Shown: positions 35,049-43,910, counted from the stretch's first letter. The stretch: DNA of 64,000 nt from Millisia brevis NBRC 105863 (GCF_001552615.1 NZ_BCRN01000013.1:122772-186771), one strand, 5' to 3'. Program-made: numbers and translations. Notes: generated by a model from the sequence alone, not told the origin.

Positions 35049-36254
35049 CTACGCCCCGGCGCGGTCGAAGGCGATCGGCAGACGGATCGGTCCGGTATTG
35101 CCGCTGAGCGGTAGCGAGACGACCTCTCCGGACACCCGCGGGTTGAGCAGTCGCTGTGCCAACAGCGGCAGCGCCTCGCTCATATCGCTGCGGGCGACGA
35201 AGTGGCCCAGGCAGTGATGGATGCCGCCGCCGAATCCGATGTGCGCCACCCGTTCCGCGGTCAGGTCGAAGGCCTTGCCCTCGATGACCCGCGGGTCGGT
35301 ACCCGCCGACTCGGCGAGCAGGTGGATCGTCGTGCCACCGGCGATCTCGACCCCGGCGAATTCGAAGTCGGCGATCGCCTCGCGGGTGACCCAGGTCGTC
35401 GTCGGGTTGACCCGCATGACCTCCTCGACCGCCGCGCCGCCGAGTTCCGGCTGCCGGCCGAGCAGATCCCACTGGTCGGGATAGCGCATGAAGGTCTGCA
35501 TCGCCAGGCCGAGCTGATTGCGCGTGGTGTCCATGCCGCCGAAGATCAGCAGTACCAACGACACCCGCAGCTCGTCATGGCTGAGCTTGTGGCCGGAGGT
35601 CTCCGCCTGCACCAGGGCGCTGACGAAGTCGTCACCCGGGTTGGCCCGGCGGTCGGCGATCAACTCGTCGGCGTAGCCGTAGAGCCCCTCGAGCGCGGCC
35701 TCGATCGTCGGGAGATCCTGCTTGAACGTCACGCCGAGTGCCAGGCCCATGTCCGAGGACCACTTCGCGATCGTCTCCCATTCCGACTCCGGGATGCCGA
35801 GCATGATCGCGATGACCCGGGCGGCATAGGGCTCGGCGAACTCGGAGACGAATTCGCACTCGCCGCGGTCGTAGAAGGCGTCGATCAACTCGCCGGCCAG
35901 CGCCTGGAAGCGGGGCACGAGACTGCCGAGCAGCCGCGGCTTGAAGGCCGGGTTCATCAGCCGGCGCAGGCGCAGGTGGTCGGCACCCTCCAGGTTGAGC
36001 AGCGCCTTCGACCACCAATGCGCGAAGGGGGTATCGGCGACCCCGTTGTGCGCCGGCCACGCCCAGCTGCCCTGGCGCAGATTCTTGTCGCGCAGCATCG
36101 CGGTCGCCTCGTTGTAGCGCAGGACCGCCAGCCCGTAGGGCGTGCGCGCGTACCAACTGCGGTCGCGTGCCTCTCGGACCTCCGGCGACTGGACGGAAAA
36201 GTCCGGGTCGGCGAAGTCCAGGTACGGAACATCGGTCACCTGTTCAGCGGACAC
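35049..36254 (-). CDS. Cytochrome P450
   Basis: This is a bacterial class I P450 of 401 residues. The I-helix reads LLIFGGMDTTRNQ, ExxR is present as EEVMR, and the heme-binding Cys sits in HIGFGGGIHHCLGHFVAR. No fused reductase or ferredoxin is present and none is adjacent. GTG 36254 is chosen because GGGAGG lies 5 bases upstream and the usual P450 length results; the longer frame upstream looks non-coding. The upstream DNA is AT-rich around 36310-36340, likely the promoter. It might serve the neighbouring catabolic locus, but a strong hairpin separates them. Confidence 0.92.
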   Translation of the reverse strand: MSAEQVTDVPYLDFADPDFSVQSPEVREARDRSWYARTPYGLAVLRYNEATAMLRDKNLRQGSWAWPAHNGVADTPFAHWWSKALLNLEGADHLRLRRLMNPAFKPRLLGSLVPRFQALAGELIDAFYDRGECEFVSEFAEPYAARVIAIMLGIPESEWETIAKWSSDMGLALGVTFKQDLPTIEAALEGLYGYADELIADRRANPGDDFVSALVQAETSGHKLSHDELRVSLVLLIFGGMDTTRNQLGLAMQTFMRYPDQWDLLGRQPELGGAAVEEVMRVNPTTTWVTREAIADFEFAGVEIAGGTTIHLLAESAGTDPRVIEGKAFDLTAERVAHIGFGGGIHHCLGHFVARSDMSEALPLLAQRLLNPRVSGEVVSLPLSGNTGPIRLPIAFDRAGA

Positions 36255-36409
36255 CGGGCCTCCCGCGGTCAGCGTCGTCGATGGGCAGTGGCACGTCGGT
36301 GTGCCGAGGTCTAAAACATATAATTTCATAGTTTTACACGTGCTGCGTCGCTATGACGATTGTGTAAGCGCGTGGCGGTCGGCCGCAACGTCTGAGCCGG
36401 GTGCCGGCA

Positions 36410-36453
36410 GCGCCGAGCCCGGCGAGCGTCGATGCGCTCGCCGGGCTCGGCGC
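36410..36453. terminator. Strong hairpin terminator (19-base perfect stem)
   Basis: The arms 36410-36428 and 36435-36453 are perfect complements of 19 bases with the loop TCGATG. It lies 33 bases past the stop of the luciferase-like monooxygenase gene and should end that leftward operon before the P450 promoter. Confidence 0.8.
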
Positions 36454-36485
36454 ATGCGAGGTCTGCCGTTCGCGCCGGTCGGGGT

Positions 36486-37529
36486 TTACTGGAACTCCGG
36501 CACAACGTGCTTGATGAACAGTTCGAGCGATTCGCGCTTCTGCTCGTGACCGAGGCTGTTGTCGATCCAGAAGCTGAATTCGTCGATGCCGAGGTCGCGG
36601 TAGGCGTGCAGGCGCGCGATCACCTCGTCGGGGGTGCCGATCATCGCCGTGCGGTGCAGCGACTCGAGCGCGAACTCCGGCCGTCCCTCGAACTTCGCCT
36701 CCGGGCTCGGCTCGAGGAAGCCGTCGGTCGCGGTGGTCGTGTTACCGAACCACGCGTCGAAGGTGCGGTAGTACTTCGCGATTCCCTCGGCGGCGACCCG
36801 CCAGCCGTCGGGATCGTCCGCGGAGTGGACGTGCGTATGGCGCAGCACCATGATCTGCGGCCGCGGCACCTCGGGATGGTCGGCGACGGCGGTGTCGAAC
36901 TTCTCCTTGAGGGCCACGACCTCTTCGTCGCCCTTCATCAGCGGGGTGACCATGACGTTACAGCCCTCGCGGACGGCGAAATCGTGCGAATTCGGGTCGC
37001 GTGCGGCCACCCACATCGGCGGATGCGGCTGCTGGATCGGCTTGGGCGTGCTGGTCGAGGTGGGGAACTGCCAGATCTCGCCGTCGTGCGCGTAGTCGCC
37101 CGCCCAGAGCTTGCGGACCGCGGGAACCAGCTCGCGCAGATGGGCGCCACCGTCGGAGGCGGCCAGTCCGGGTGTCATGCGGTCGAACTCGTACTGGTAG
37201 GCGCCGCGGGCCAGACCGATCTCCGCGCGACCGTTGCTGATGACGTCCAGCAGGGCGGCTTCACCGGCGGCGCGGATCGGGTTCCAGAACGGGGCGATGA
37301 TCGTGCCCGCGCCCAGGCGGATCGTCGTGGTGCGGGCGGCCAGGAACGACAGCAGCGGAATCGGGTTGGGGGACACGACGTACTCCATCGAGTGGTGTTC
37401 GCCGATCCACACGGTGCCGAAGCCGCCTGCCTCCGCGATCTCGGTCAGCTCCGCGAGATTCTCGAAGTGTTCGCGATGGCTGAGCGACTCGTCCCAACGC
37501 TCCATGTGGACGAACAGGGAAAAACGCAT
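36486..37529 (-). CDS. Luciferase-like (LLM) flavin-dependent monooxygenase, TgnA-like candidate
   Basis: The (beta/alpha)8 bacterial-luciferase fold is shown by MRFSLFVHMERWDES, the flavin-site strand FGTVWIGEHHSMEYVVSPNP, IRLGAGTIIAPFWNPIR and GRAEIGLARGAYQYEF. The length of 347 residues is normal. Such enzymes use reduced FMN made by a separate reductase, and a flavin reductase gene lies in the divergent half of this locus. With the aldehyde dehydrogenase and alpha/beta hydrolase upstream, the set matches the oxygenase-reductase-dehydrogenase-hydrolase order of trigonelline breakdown. The family assignment is firm and the substrate inferred. Confidence 0.85.
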   Translation of the reverse strand: MRFSLFVHMERWDESLSHREHFENLAELTEIAEAGGFGTVWIGEHHSMEYVVSPNPIPLLSFLAARTTTIRLGAGTIIAPFWNPIRAAGEAALLDVISNGRAEIGLARGAYQYEFDRMTPGLAASDGGAHLRELVPAVRKLWAGDYAHDGEIWQFPTSTSTPKPIQQPHPPMWVAARDPNSHDFAVREGCNVMVTPLMKGDEEVVALKEKFDTAVADHPEVPRPQIMVLRHTHVHSADDPDGWRVAAEGIAKYYRTFDAWFGNTTTATDGFLEPSPEAKFEGRPEFALESLHRTAMIGTPDEVIARLHAYRDLGIDEFSFWIDNSLGHEQKRESLELFIKHVVPEFQ

Positions 37530-37598
37530 GTCATGTCTCCTTGCTGGTGGGTTACGTTGCGGTCGACCGTCTTTCGTTGATGGTCGGACGGGGTTGGG

Positions 37599-39104
37599 TC
37601 AGCTGCGCATCACGAAGGGATCGGCGACCGGTTCCTCGCTGGTGTTGATCCACACGCTCTTGAGGCGGGTGTACTCCTTGATGGTCTCGGTGCCGTGTTC
37701 GACGCCGACGCCACTGCTCTTGAATCCCTGGCGCGGCGACATCGGCGACATCGCCCGGTAGGTGTTCACCCAGATCGTCCCGGCCTCGAGGCGGGACGCC
37801 ATCCGGTGGGCGCGGGACAGATCGGTCGTCCATACCCCCGCCGCCAGGCCGTACTCGGTATCGTTCGCGAGCCGGACCACCTCGTCCTCGCTGTCGAAGG
37901 GCATGATCGCGGCGACCGGGCCGAAGATCTCCTCGCGCACGACCCGCATCTCGTTGTGGACGTCGACCAGGACGGTGGGCTCGTAGTAGTAGCCGCCGAG
38001 GCCGCCGTCGCTGGGGCTGCCCCCGGTCAGCACCCGCGCGCCCTCGCTGCGGCCGAGGTCGACATAGGAGGCGACCTTGTCGCGCTGCGCCTCGAAGGCG
38101 AGCGGCCCGAGTTCGGTGGCGTCGTCGAGGGGGTCGCCGATGCGGATGCTGCGCGCCCGCTCGGTCACCCGCTCGAGCAGTTCGTCGTAGACCGAGCGAT
38201 GGGCGAAGACGCGGCTGCCGGCGATACAGGTTTGGCCGGCGGCGGCGAAGATCCCCGCCACCACACCCATCGCGGCGTTGGCGACGTTCGCGTCCCCGAA
38301 GACGATATTCGGTGACTTGCCGCCCAGTTCGAGTGTCGACCCGATGAACCGGGAGGCCGCCGCCGCGGCGATGCGCGATCCGGTGGCGGTGCTGCCGGTG
38401 AAGGAGATCTTCGCCAACCCCGGATGGTCGACGAGCGCCTGCCCGGCCTCGGCTCCGAACCCGGTGACCACGTTGACCGCGCCCGGCGGGAAGCCGGCCT
38501 CCACGACGAGCTCCGCCAGTCGCAGGATCGTCGCGGAGGTGTACTCCGAGGGCTTGATCACCACGGTATTGCCGACCGCGAGGGCCGGCGCGATCTTGCT
38601 GGTGGTCAACGTCAGCGGGGAGTTCCACGGCGTGATCGCGCCGACGACGCCGAGCGGCTCGCGGCAGGTGTAGTTGAGCACCGTGCGATCCGACGTCGGG
38701 ATCACATCGCCCTGAATCTTGTCGGCCAACCCGGCGTAATAGTAGTAGTACTCGGGCAACGAGGTCAGCTGGCCGCGCATCTCGCGCAACAGCTTTCCGT
38801 TGTCGCGACTCTCCGAGCGGGCCAGATCCTCGGCGTTGTCGGCGATCAGATCACCCAATCGCCGCAGCAGATGGCCGCGGCGGGTCTGACTGAGATCCCG
38901 CCACCGCGGATCGTCGAAGGCCGCCCGGGCCGCCGCCATCGCGGCGTCGATATCGGTGGCGTCGCCGCGGGCGGCCCCGTAGAGCAGCTCGCCGGTCGCG
39001 GGATTCGTACTGGCGAAGTAGGTGCCGGACGCCGGCGGCGTCGCCTGCCCGCCGATGAAGTGCTGCAGCCGCGCCGGCTCGGGCTGGGTGGAATGCTCAG
39101 GCAT
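37599..39104 (-). CDS. NAD(P)-dependent aldehyde dehydrogenase, TgnC-like candidate
   Basis: This is a full ALDH of ~501 residues: ITPWNSPL, VIKPSEYTSATIL, the catalytic Glu in LELGGKSPNIVF, and the catalytic Cys in AGQTCIAGSR, with EEIFGPV and the C-terminal NTYRAMSPMSPRQGFKSSG. ATG 39104 overlaps the hydrolase stop by eight bases and has GGAG 10 bases upstream; a TTG start at 39119 would add five residues. It probably oxidises an aldehyde or lactol product of the adjacent LLM monooxygenase. The betaine-aldehyde-type family is broad, so the substrate is not fixed by sequence. Confidence 0.85.
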   Translation of the reverse strand: MPEHSTQPEPARLQHFIGGQATPPASGTYFASTNPATGELLYGAARGDATDIDAAMAAARAAFDDPRWRDLSQTRRGHLLRRLGDLIADNAEDLARSESRDNGKLLREMRGQLTSLPEYYYYYAGLADKIQGDVIPTSDRTVLNYTCREPLGVVGAITPWNSPLTLTTSKIAPALAVGNTVVIKPSEYTSATILRLAELVVEAGFPPGAVNVVTGFGAEAGQALVDHPGLAKISFTGSTATGSRIAAAAASRFIGSTLELGGKSPNIVFGDANVANAAMGVVAGIFAAAGQTCIAGSRVFAHRSVYDELLERVTERARSIRIGDPLDDATELGPLAFEAQRDKVASYVDLGRSEGARVLTGGSPSDGGLGGYYYEPTVLVDVHNEMRVVREEIFGPVAAIMPFDSEDEVVRLANDTEYGLAAGVWTTDLSRAHRMASRLEAGTIWVNTYRAMSPMSPRQGFKSSGVGVEHGTETIKEYTRLKSVWINTSEEPVADPFVMRS

Positions 39105-39828
39105 GGGCGTGTTCTCCAATGAATGCGATCAGATGGTCCGCCAGGACCGAGGGGTACTGCACCGGCAGCATGTGCCGGGCGCCGTCGACGACGATGGCGC
39201 GGCAGCCCGGAATCGAGGCCGCCAATCGATGGGTCATCTCGGGCGTCGAGCCGGGGTCGAGAGCCCCGGTGATCGCCAGCGACGGCAGGTCGATCCGCCC
39301 CAAGTGCGGGCCGATCCGGGCGTCCCCGGTCGCGAAGACCCGGTAGCAGTTGACGAAGCCGGCGTGATCGGTCGCCCGCAGGACCCGCTCGGTCCGCCCG
39401 ACCACATCGTCGGGCACGTCCGTACCGTCGTACCACCGGTGCAACGACGCGCGCACGGTCGCATCGAAGTCGTGCTCCGCCATCGCGAGTCGGCCCAGGA
39501 CCGCCGAACGCTCGTCCGGGGTGCGCTTGCAGACCGAGGCGACCGACGTCAGCGAGACGATACGACCGGGGTGATATCGCGCGATATATTGCGCGACAAG
39601 GGCGCCCAACGAGAAGCCCACCAGATGGGCGCCGGACGGGATCTGCGCGGCGACCTCGGCGGCCAGGTCGTCGAGGGTGACGTCCGCTGGCGCGGGCGGG
39701 TTGACCCCGTGCCCCGGCAGATCCGGACACCGGATATCCATGTGGTCGCCGAGCCGCTCGGCGACCGGCGACCACATGGACCCGTCGAGACCCACACCGT
39801 GCAGCAGGACGACCGTCGGAGGTGTCAT
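39097..39828 (-). CDS. Alpha/beta hydrolase, TgnD-like candidate
   Basis: The fold is clear: oxyanion loop LLHGVGLDGSMW, nucleophile elbow GFSLGALVAQY (Ser in GFSLG), acid region ITGALDPGSTPEM, and catalytic His in VDGARHMLP. The length of 243 residues resembles enol-lactonases and small amide hydrolases. It lies between a DUF1185 gene (31 bases upstream) and the aldehyde dehydrogenase (8-base overlap), so it belongs to the same leftward operon. In a trigonelline-type route the hydrolase would cleave the enamide product of the dehydrogenase. Confidence 0.82.
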   Translation of the reverse strand: MTPPTVVLLHGVGLDGSMWSPVAERLGDHMDIRCPDLPGHGVNPPAPADVTLDDLAAEVAAQIPSGAHLVGFSLGALVAQYIARYHPGRIVSLTSVASVCKRTPDERSAVLGRLAMAEHDFDATVRASLHRWYDGTDVPDDVVGRTERVLRATDHAGFVNCYRVFATGDARIGPHLGRIDLPSLAITGALDPGSTPEMTHRLAASIPGCRAIVVDGARHMLPVQYPSVLADHLIAFIGEHAHA

Positions 39829-39859
39829 GGTGACGGATTCCTTCCCGACAGGACCCGGG

Positions 39860-40414
39860 TCAGCGCTCGGTCGACAGGTCCGCCAGGCGCTGCTGGGGGC
39901 GCCCCTGCGCCGCGGCGGCCAGCGCGATGACGATCTCGTCCGGGTGCGGCGCGTCGGCGATCCGCACCTCGATCGTCTGGTGATGCGAACGGATCGTGGC
40001 GTCGGTGATGTGCTTGAGCGGGATATCGAACAGCACCCCGGCCGGGCCGCGCTTCTCGACCGCCGGCAGCAGGGTGGTCGCCTCGGCGGCCTTGCGGAAG
40101 TGGTCGCCGAACTTCAGCGTGTGCACCAGGCCCGAGCCGTGCTCGATCTCCCCGTCGATCCCGACGATCGCGGCCTTGCCGTAGGCCTCGACCGTCTCGC
40201 CCAGGGCCTCGATCACCGAGGGCGCCAGGAGGGCGCCCAGGTCGGAGGCGTGCGCGTCGATACCGGGCGCCAGATCCTCGACGAAACCCGCACCCGCCCA
40301 GGGGTTCTTGATGACGGCGGCGACGATAGCGACCCGCGCGGCCGGTGTGACCGGTCGGCCACCCTCGGTGCGGATCTCCTCGACGATGGTCACGATCTTG
40401 CGAATGCTCAGCAT
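39860..40414 (-). CDS. DUF1185 (amino acid synthesis family) protein, copy 1
   Basis: This 184-residue protein is of the family labelled amino acid synthesis/DUF1185, whose biochemical activity is not settled. Hallmarks seen are VAIVAAVIKNPWAGAGFVEDL, GKAAIVGIDGEIEHGSGLVHT and a conserved His pair in RSHHQTIEVRIADAPHPDEI. The initiation codon lies inside the last codons of copy 2 (7-base overlap), so the two are coupled and may form a heteromer. Their presence with an oxygenase-dehydrogenase-hydrolase set suggests a hydrolytic or isomerising role on a ring-opened product. Confidence 0.8.
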   Translation of the reverse strand: MLSIRKIVTIVEEIRTEGGRPVTPAARVAIVAAVIKNPWAGAGFVEDLAPGIDAHASDLGALLAPSVIEALGETVEAYGKAAIVGIDGEIEHGSGLVHTLKFGDHFRKAAEATTLLPAVEKRGPAGVLFDIPLKHITDATIRSHHQTIEVRIADAPHPDEIVIALAAAAQGRPQQRLADLSTER

Positions 40415-41028
40415 GAGGCACCTTCCAGAATATGAGCGGTAACAGCGGGATCGGTGGTGCGGTCACCGATGCGGGGGTGAGGCCGCGGACCGGTCGAGCC
40501 CGCGGCGACGATCACCAGCTCGTCGGCTCGGGGCGCGTCGGAGACCCGGGTGGTGACGGTCTGATAGTGGCTGCGGGTGGCGGCCACGGTCTTGTGCCAC
40601 ATCGGCACCACCAGTGTCTCCCCGGCATCGGCCCGGGTGTCGGCGAAGCAGATGATCGACTCGCCGCCCAGGAACTCCCGCATCAGGTTGCCGAAGTAGG
40701 GGGTGTGGATCAATGCCGCCCCGTGCTCGATCTCGCCGGCGGTGCCGACGATCGCGGCCTTGCCGAAGGCCTCGATCGCGTCGACGCCACCGAGCATCTC
40801 GATCAGGGTGTCCGAGACCAGACGCGCGATCCCGGGGGCGATGCGCTCGACCTCCGGGCCGAGGTCCCGGCCCGCGGGCGTCCTCGCCCAGGGGTTGCGA
40901 ATGACAACCGCGACGCTGGCCTGCTGTGCCGGTCGGGCGGGGCCGACGCCGGATTCGGTGACAAGTTGTTCGCGATACACCACCACCTTCCGTACATCAG
41001 TTGGTAGCTGCGATTCATTCTGTTGCAT
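40408..41028 (-). CDS. DUF1185 (amino acid synthesis family) protein, copy 2
   Basis: This is the paralogue of the downstream gene (206 residues), with VAVVIRNPWARTPAGRDLG, GKAAIVGTAGEIEHGAALIHT and RSHYQTVTTRVSDAPRADEL. ATG 41028 is the first gene start of the leftward operon; the frame upstream of it runs through the promoter region. The second His of the pair seen in copy 1 (SHH) is Tyr here (SHY), so the two copies may have different roles in a shared complex. A candidate operator overlaps the start codon. Confidence 0.8.
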   Translation of the reverse strand: MQQNESQLPTDVRKVVVYREQLVTESGVGPARPAQQASVAVVIRNPWARTPAGRDLGPEVERIAPGIARLVSDTLIEMLGGVDAIEAFGKAAIVGTAGEIEHGAALIHTPYFGNLMREFLGGESIICFADTRADAGETLVVPMWHKTVAATRSHYQTVTTRVSDAPRADELVIVAAGSTGPRPHPRIGDRTTDPAVTAHILEGASC

Positions 41029-41035
41029 GGCACAG
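41018..41035. promoter_or_regulatory. Candidate GntR operator, box 1
   Basis: TTCTGTTGCATGGCACAG spans the first ATG of the leftward operon. It differs at only two positions from box 2 at 41216-41233. Its inner 16 bases form an imperfect palindrome (CTGT-N8-ACAG with central CATG). The pair brackets the divergent promoter region and would suit binding by the GntR protein encoded at 43911. Confidence 0.45.
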
Positions 41036-41215
41036 ACGCTAAGGGATTCGCTCTGGTCGGTCAAGGGTGGTCGGGAATTTCTCGGCCTCCCTATCTCGCA
41101 GGATGGTGAATGTTCCAAGTAGTAGCTGTTAAAACTATGTTTCTACTCGCTGGATGGATCGAAGCGCAGGTCGAAGGACGCTCCCTGTTGACAGCAATTG
41201 AGACCCGCCTTACAT

Positions 41216-41233
41216 TTCTGTTGTATGCCACAG
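41216..41233. promoter_or_regulatory. Candidate GntR operator, box 2
   Basis: TTCTGTTGTATGCCACAG lies 46 bases upstream of the BCCT start codon and is the near-copy of box 1. Two 16-of-18 matching, partly palindromic boxes, one per transcription direction, are more than expected in a 250-base intergenic region. Between them DNA is AT-rich (GTTAAAACTATGTTT near 41130), as expected of promoters. Confidence 0.45.
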
Positions 41234-41278
41234 GGTGGTGGAAAACTCGGTTCTTGCATTCCAATGAAAGGAATGAGC

Positions 41279-42943
41279 ATGAGCACTCGAACCCCTCCCA
41301 ACGCCGCGACACAGACCGCGGCATCCGGTTCGGATGACGACACACCCGACTGTCCGGACGCGGAAGCACCGACCGTCGCCGACGCGTCGAGCCACCGCCT
41401 CGGATCGGTCTTCTGGACCTCCGTCGCGGTCTCGGCGATCTTCGTCGCGTGGGCGGTGATCTTCACCGACAACCTCAATACCGTCACGACCGCATCCCTC
41501 GACTGGGTGACCGGCACCTTCGGGTGGCTGTATCTGGTTGTGACGCTCTGCATTCTGCTATCGCTGGTCTTCCTGGCGTTCAGTCCGCTGGGGAGCCGGC
41601 GGCTCGGCCGCGACGACGAGCGGCCCGAATTCGGCACCCTGTCGTGGTTGATGATGATCCTGAGCGCGGTGATGGGGATCGGCCTGATCTCCTATGGCGT
41701 CGCCGAACCGATTTCCCATCTCGCCACCCCACCGCGCGGATTGGCCGAGCCCGGCACGCCCGAGGCGGCGGTGCGGGCCCTGCAGTACTCCTATTTCGAC
41801 TGGGGGCTGCACGCCTGGGCGATCTTCGCGATCTTCGGGCTCGCCATCGCCTACTCGACCTACCGCAAGGGCCGGCGCACCCTGGTCAGCCAGCTCTTTT
41901 ACCCGATCCTGGGCGAGCGGGTCAACGGTCCGATCGGCAAGACGATCGACGTGCTGGCGGTCTTCGCCACGCTCTTCGGGACGACCACCTCGCTCGGCCT
42001 CGGCGCCCTCCAGATCAACAACGGCCTGTTCACGCTGTTCGGGTTGCCGGTGTCGAGCGCCACCCAGGTCGCGATCATCGCCGCCGTCACCGCGATCTTC
42101 ACCATGTCGGCGGTGACCGGCGTCAACAAGGGCATCAAGTTCCTCAGCCACGTCAGTTCGTGGGGCGCGGTGGCGCTGTTCGTCTTCATCCTGATCGTCG
42201 GCCCGACGATCTTCGTGGTCAACCTGTACATCGAGTCGATCGGTACCTGGGCGACCGACTTCTTCCGAATGAGTTTGCAGGGCTCCGCGTTCGGTGATCT
42301 GGCCTGGATGCAGGGGTGGACCTACTTCATGATGGCGTGGTGGGTGTCCTGGGGCGCCTTCGTCGGGGTCTTCCTGGCGCGCATCTCCCGCGGCCGCACC
42401 ATCCGCGGCTTCGTCCTCGGCGTGATGGTGGTGCCCAGTGTGGTGTTCTTCACCTGGTTCTCGGTCTTCGGCGGTACCGCCATCCACGTCGACATGTACG
42501 AGGGCGGCACGATCGCCGAGCGCACCGCGCAGGACATCAACAGCGCCTTCTTCGCCACCCTCGAGTACTTCCCGCTCGCCGGCGTCACCACCGCGATCGC
42601 GATCTTCCTGGTGCTGCTCTTCTTCATCTCCGGCGCGGACGCGAATACCTATGTGCTGTCGATGATGACCACCGACGGTGCGCTGCTGCCGCCGCGGTCG
42701 GTGCTGATCCTGTGGGGCGTGCTGACCGGCGTCATTGCGGTCGTGCTGATGTTCGCCGGCGGACTCAACGCCCTGCAGAACACGGTGATCGTCGCATCGT
42801 TGCCGTTCCTGGTGATCATCGCCGGTGTCGCGCTGTCGTTCTGGCTGGAGTTGTTGCGCGACGCGTACCCGCACCGCGGCTACCAGCGCCGCACCTTCGA
42901 ACCGGACGACCTGCCGACGTCGGACAGCGAGGCACTCCCGTGA
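41279..42943 (+). CDS. BCCT-family betaine/carnitine/choline-type transporter
   Basis: The permease has ~554 residues and twelve hydrophobic segments after a ~45-residue hydrophilic N-terminus. The family signature is present as MAWWVSWGAFVGVFLARISR then GRTIRGF, and MGIGLISYGVAEP matches TM3 of BCCT carriers. These proteins import quaternary ammonium compounds with Na+ or H+. ATG 41279 has AAAGGA about 6 bases upstream. It is the first gene of the rightward half of the locus and overlaps the SnoaL-like gene by four bases. A betaine substrate such as trigonelline is consistent with the oxidative enzymes opposite. Confidence 0.93.
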   Translation: MSTRTPPNAATQTAASGSDDDTPDCPDAEAPTVADASSHRLGSVFWTSVAVSAIFVAWAVIFTDNLNTVTTASLDWVTGTFGWLYLVVTLCILLSLVFLAFSPLGSRRLGRDDERPEFGTLSWLMMILSAVMGIGLISYGVAEPISHLATPPRGLAEPGTPEAAVRALQYSYFDWGLHAWAIFAIFGLAIAYSTYRKGRRTLVSQLFYPILGERVNGPIGKTIDVLAVFATLFGTTTSLGLGALQINNGLFTLFGLPVSSATQVAIIAAVTAIFTMSAVTGVNKGIKFLSHVSSWGAVALFVFILIVGPTIFVVNLYIESIGTWATDFFRMSLQGSAFGDLAWMQGWTYFMMAWWVSWGAFVGVFLARISRGRTIRGFVLGVMVVPSVVFFTWFSVFGGTAIHVDMYEGGTIAERTAQDINSAFFATLEYFPLAGVTTAIAIFLVLLFFISGADANTYVLSMMTTDGALLPPRSVLILWGVLTGVIAVVLMFAGGLNALQNTVIVASLPFLVIIAGVALSFWLELLRDAYPHRGYQRRTFEPDDLPTSDSEALP

Positions 42944-43362
42944 CCGCCCGCGAGCGCGAAGCGACGATCCGATCGGCCTGGGCCGCCGCCTGGGATCGGG
43001 GGGACGTCGAAGTGCTGGACGAGCTGCTCGGTGCGGACTACCGGCGGATCGGCGACGGACACGTCCGCGATCGCGAGCAGTTCAAGGCGACGATCCGCGA
43101 TACCCGCGCCGCCTTCCCGGAGCTGGTGACCACGATCGACGAGATCCTGGTCGACGGCGATCGCGCCGCGATCCGGTGGCACAGCGCCGGCACCCACGAG
43201 CACCGCTACCTCGGCGTTCCGGCCACCGGGCGGCGGGTGGCGGTCAGCGGGGCGACCTTCGCGCGGTTCGTCGACGATCGGATCGTCGAGGAGCACGTCA
43301 CCTGGGATCCGCGAGCCCTGCTGGCCGGTCTGGGGATCCACCCGATCGGGCAGGACCGGTGA
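42940..43362 (+). CDS. SnoaL-like (NTF2-fold) protein
   Basis: The protein has 140 residues with the SnoaL/ester-cyclase pattern: WAAAWDRGDVEVLDELLGADY at the start, then DTRAAFPELVTTIDEILVDG, WHSAGTHEHRYLG and VEEHVTWD. Members include cyclases, isomerases and non-enzymatic proteins. GTG 42940 overlaps the BCCT stop (GTGA). Its position between the transporter and the flavin reductase suggests it acts on an intermediate of the same pathway, perhaps an isomerisation or ring step; this is inference. Confidence 0.78.
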   Translation: MTAREREATIRSAWAAAWDRGDVEVLDELLGADYRRIGDGHVRDREQFKATIRDTRAAFPELVTTIDEILVDGDRAAIRWHSAGTHEHRYLGVPATGRRVAVSGATFARFVDDRIVEEHVTWDPRALLAGLGIHPIGQDR

Positions 43363-43367
43363 CGACG

Positions 43368-43889
43368 ATGGCCGACAACGATGTCGCGACGAACGAGGCC
43401 GGCGCCCCGGATATCGACCGGATGAAGGCGGTCAACCGGCTTTTCGTCACCGGGGTGACCGTGGTGACCACCATGGATGGCGGCACCCCGCGCGGGCTGG
43501 CGGTCAACGCGTTCACCAGCATCTCCCTGGAGCCGCCGACCGTGCTCGTCGCCGTGCAGCACACCTCGTCGACCCACGAATCTCTTTTCCGGGCCGAGTA
43601 TCTCGCGATCAACATCCTGTCGGTGGATCAGCGGAACGTCGTCGGGGTCTTCGCGACGAAGTCCCCCGACAAGTTCGCGGCCCTCGACTGGAGTGCCGGA
43701 CCGTTCGGCAGCCCGTTGATCGCCGACAGCAGCGCACGGATGGAGGTGCGAATTCTGGAGCGCCTGCAGGCGAGCACCCACACCCTGTTCGTCTGCCGGG
43801 TGGTCCACGCGCAGGTCGATGACCGGCCGCCGATGGTGTACAGCGCGGGTAAGTTCTACGACGGGGGTGCGCTGAACTCGATCGGGTGA
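43368..43889 (+). CDS. Flavin reductase (FMN-binding split barrel), TgnB-like candidate
   Basis: The flavin reductase-like domain shows FVTGVTVVTTMDGGTPRGLAVNAFTSISLEPPTVLVAV, then AINILSVDQRNVVGVFA, and the terminal HPMV-like PPMVYSAGKFY. The length of ~173 residues is usual for the small component of two-component monooxygenases. It would hand reduced FMN to the LLM oxygenase at 36486. The start could be ATG 43368 or GTG 43359, the latter overlapping the upstream stop as GTGA. Confidence 0.86.
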   Translation: MADNDVATNEAGAPDIDRMKAVNRLFVTGVTVVTTMDGGTPRGLAVNAFTSISLEPPTVLVAVQHTSSTHESLFRAEYLAINILSVDQRNVVGVFATKSPDKFAALDWSAGPFGSPLIADSSARMEVRILERLQASTHTLFVCRVVHAQVDDRPPMVYSAGKFYDGGALNSIG

Positions 43890-43910
43890 CGCCAAGGCCG
43901 GTGTCGAGGA

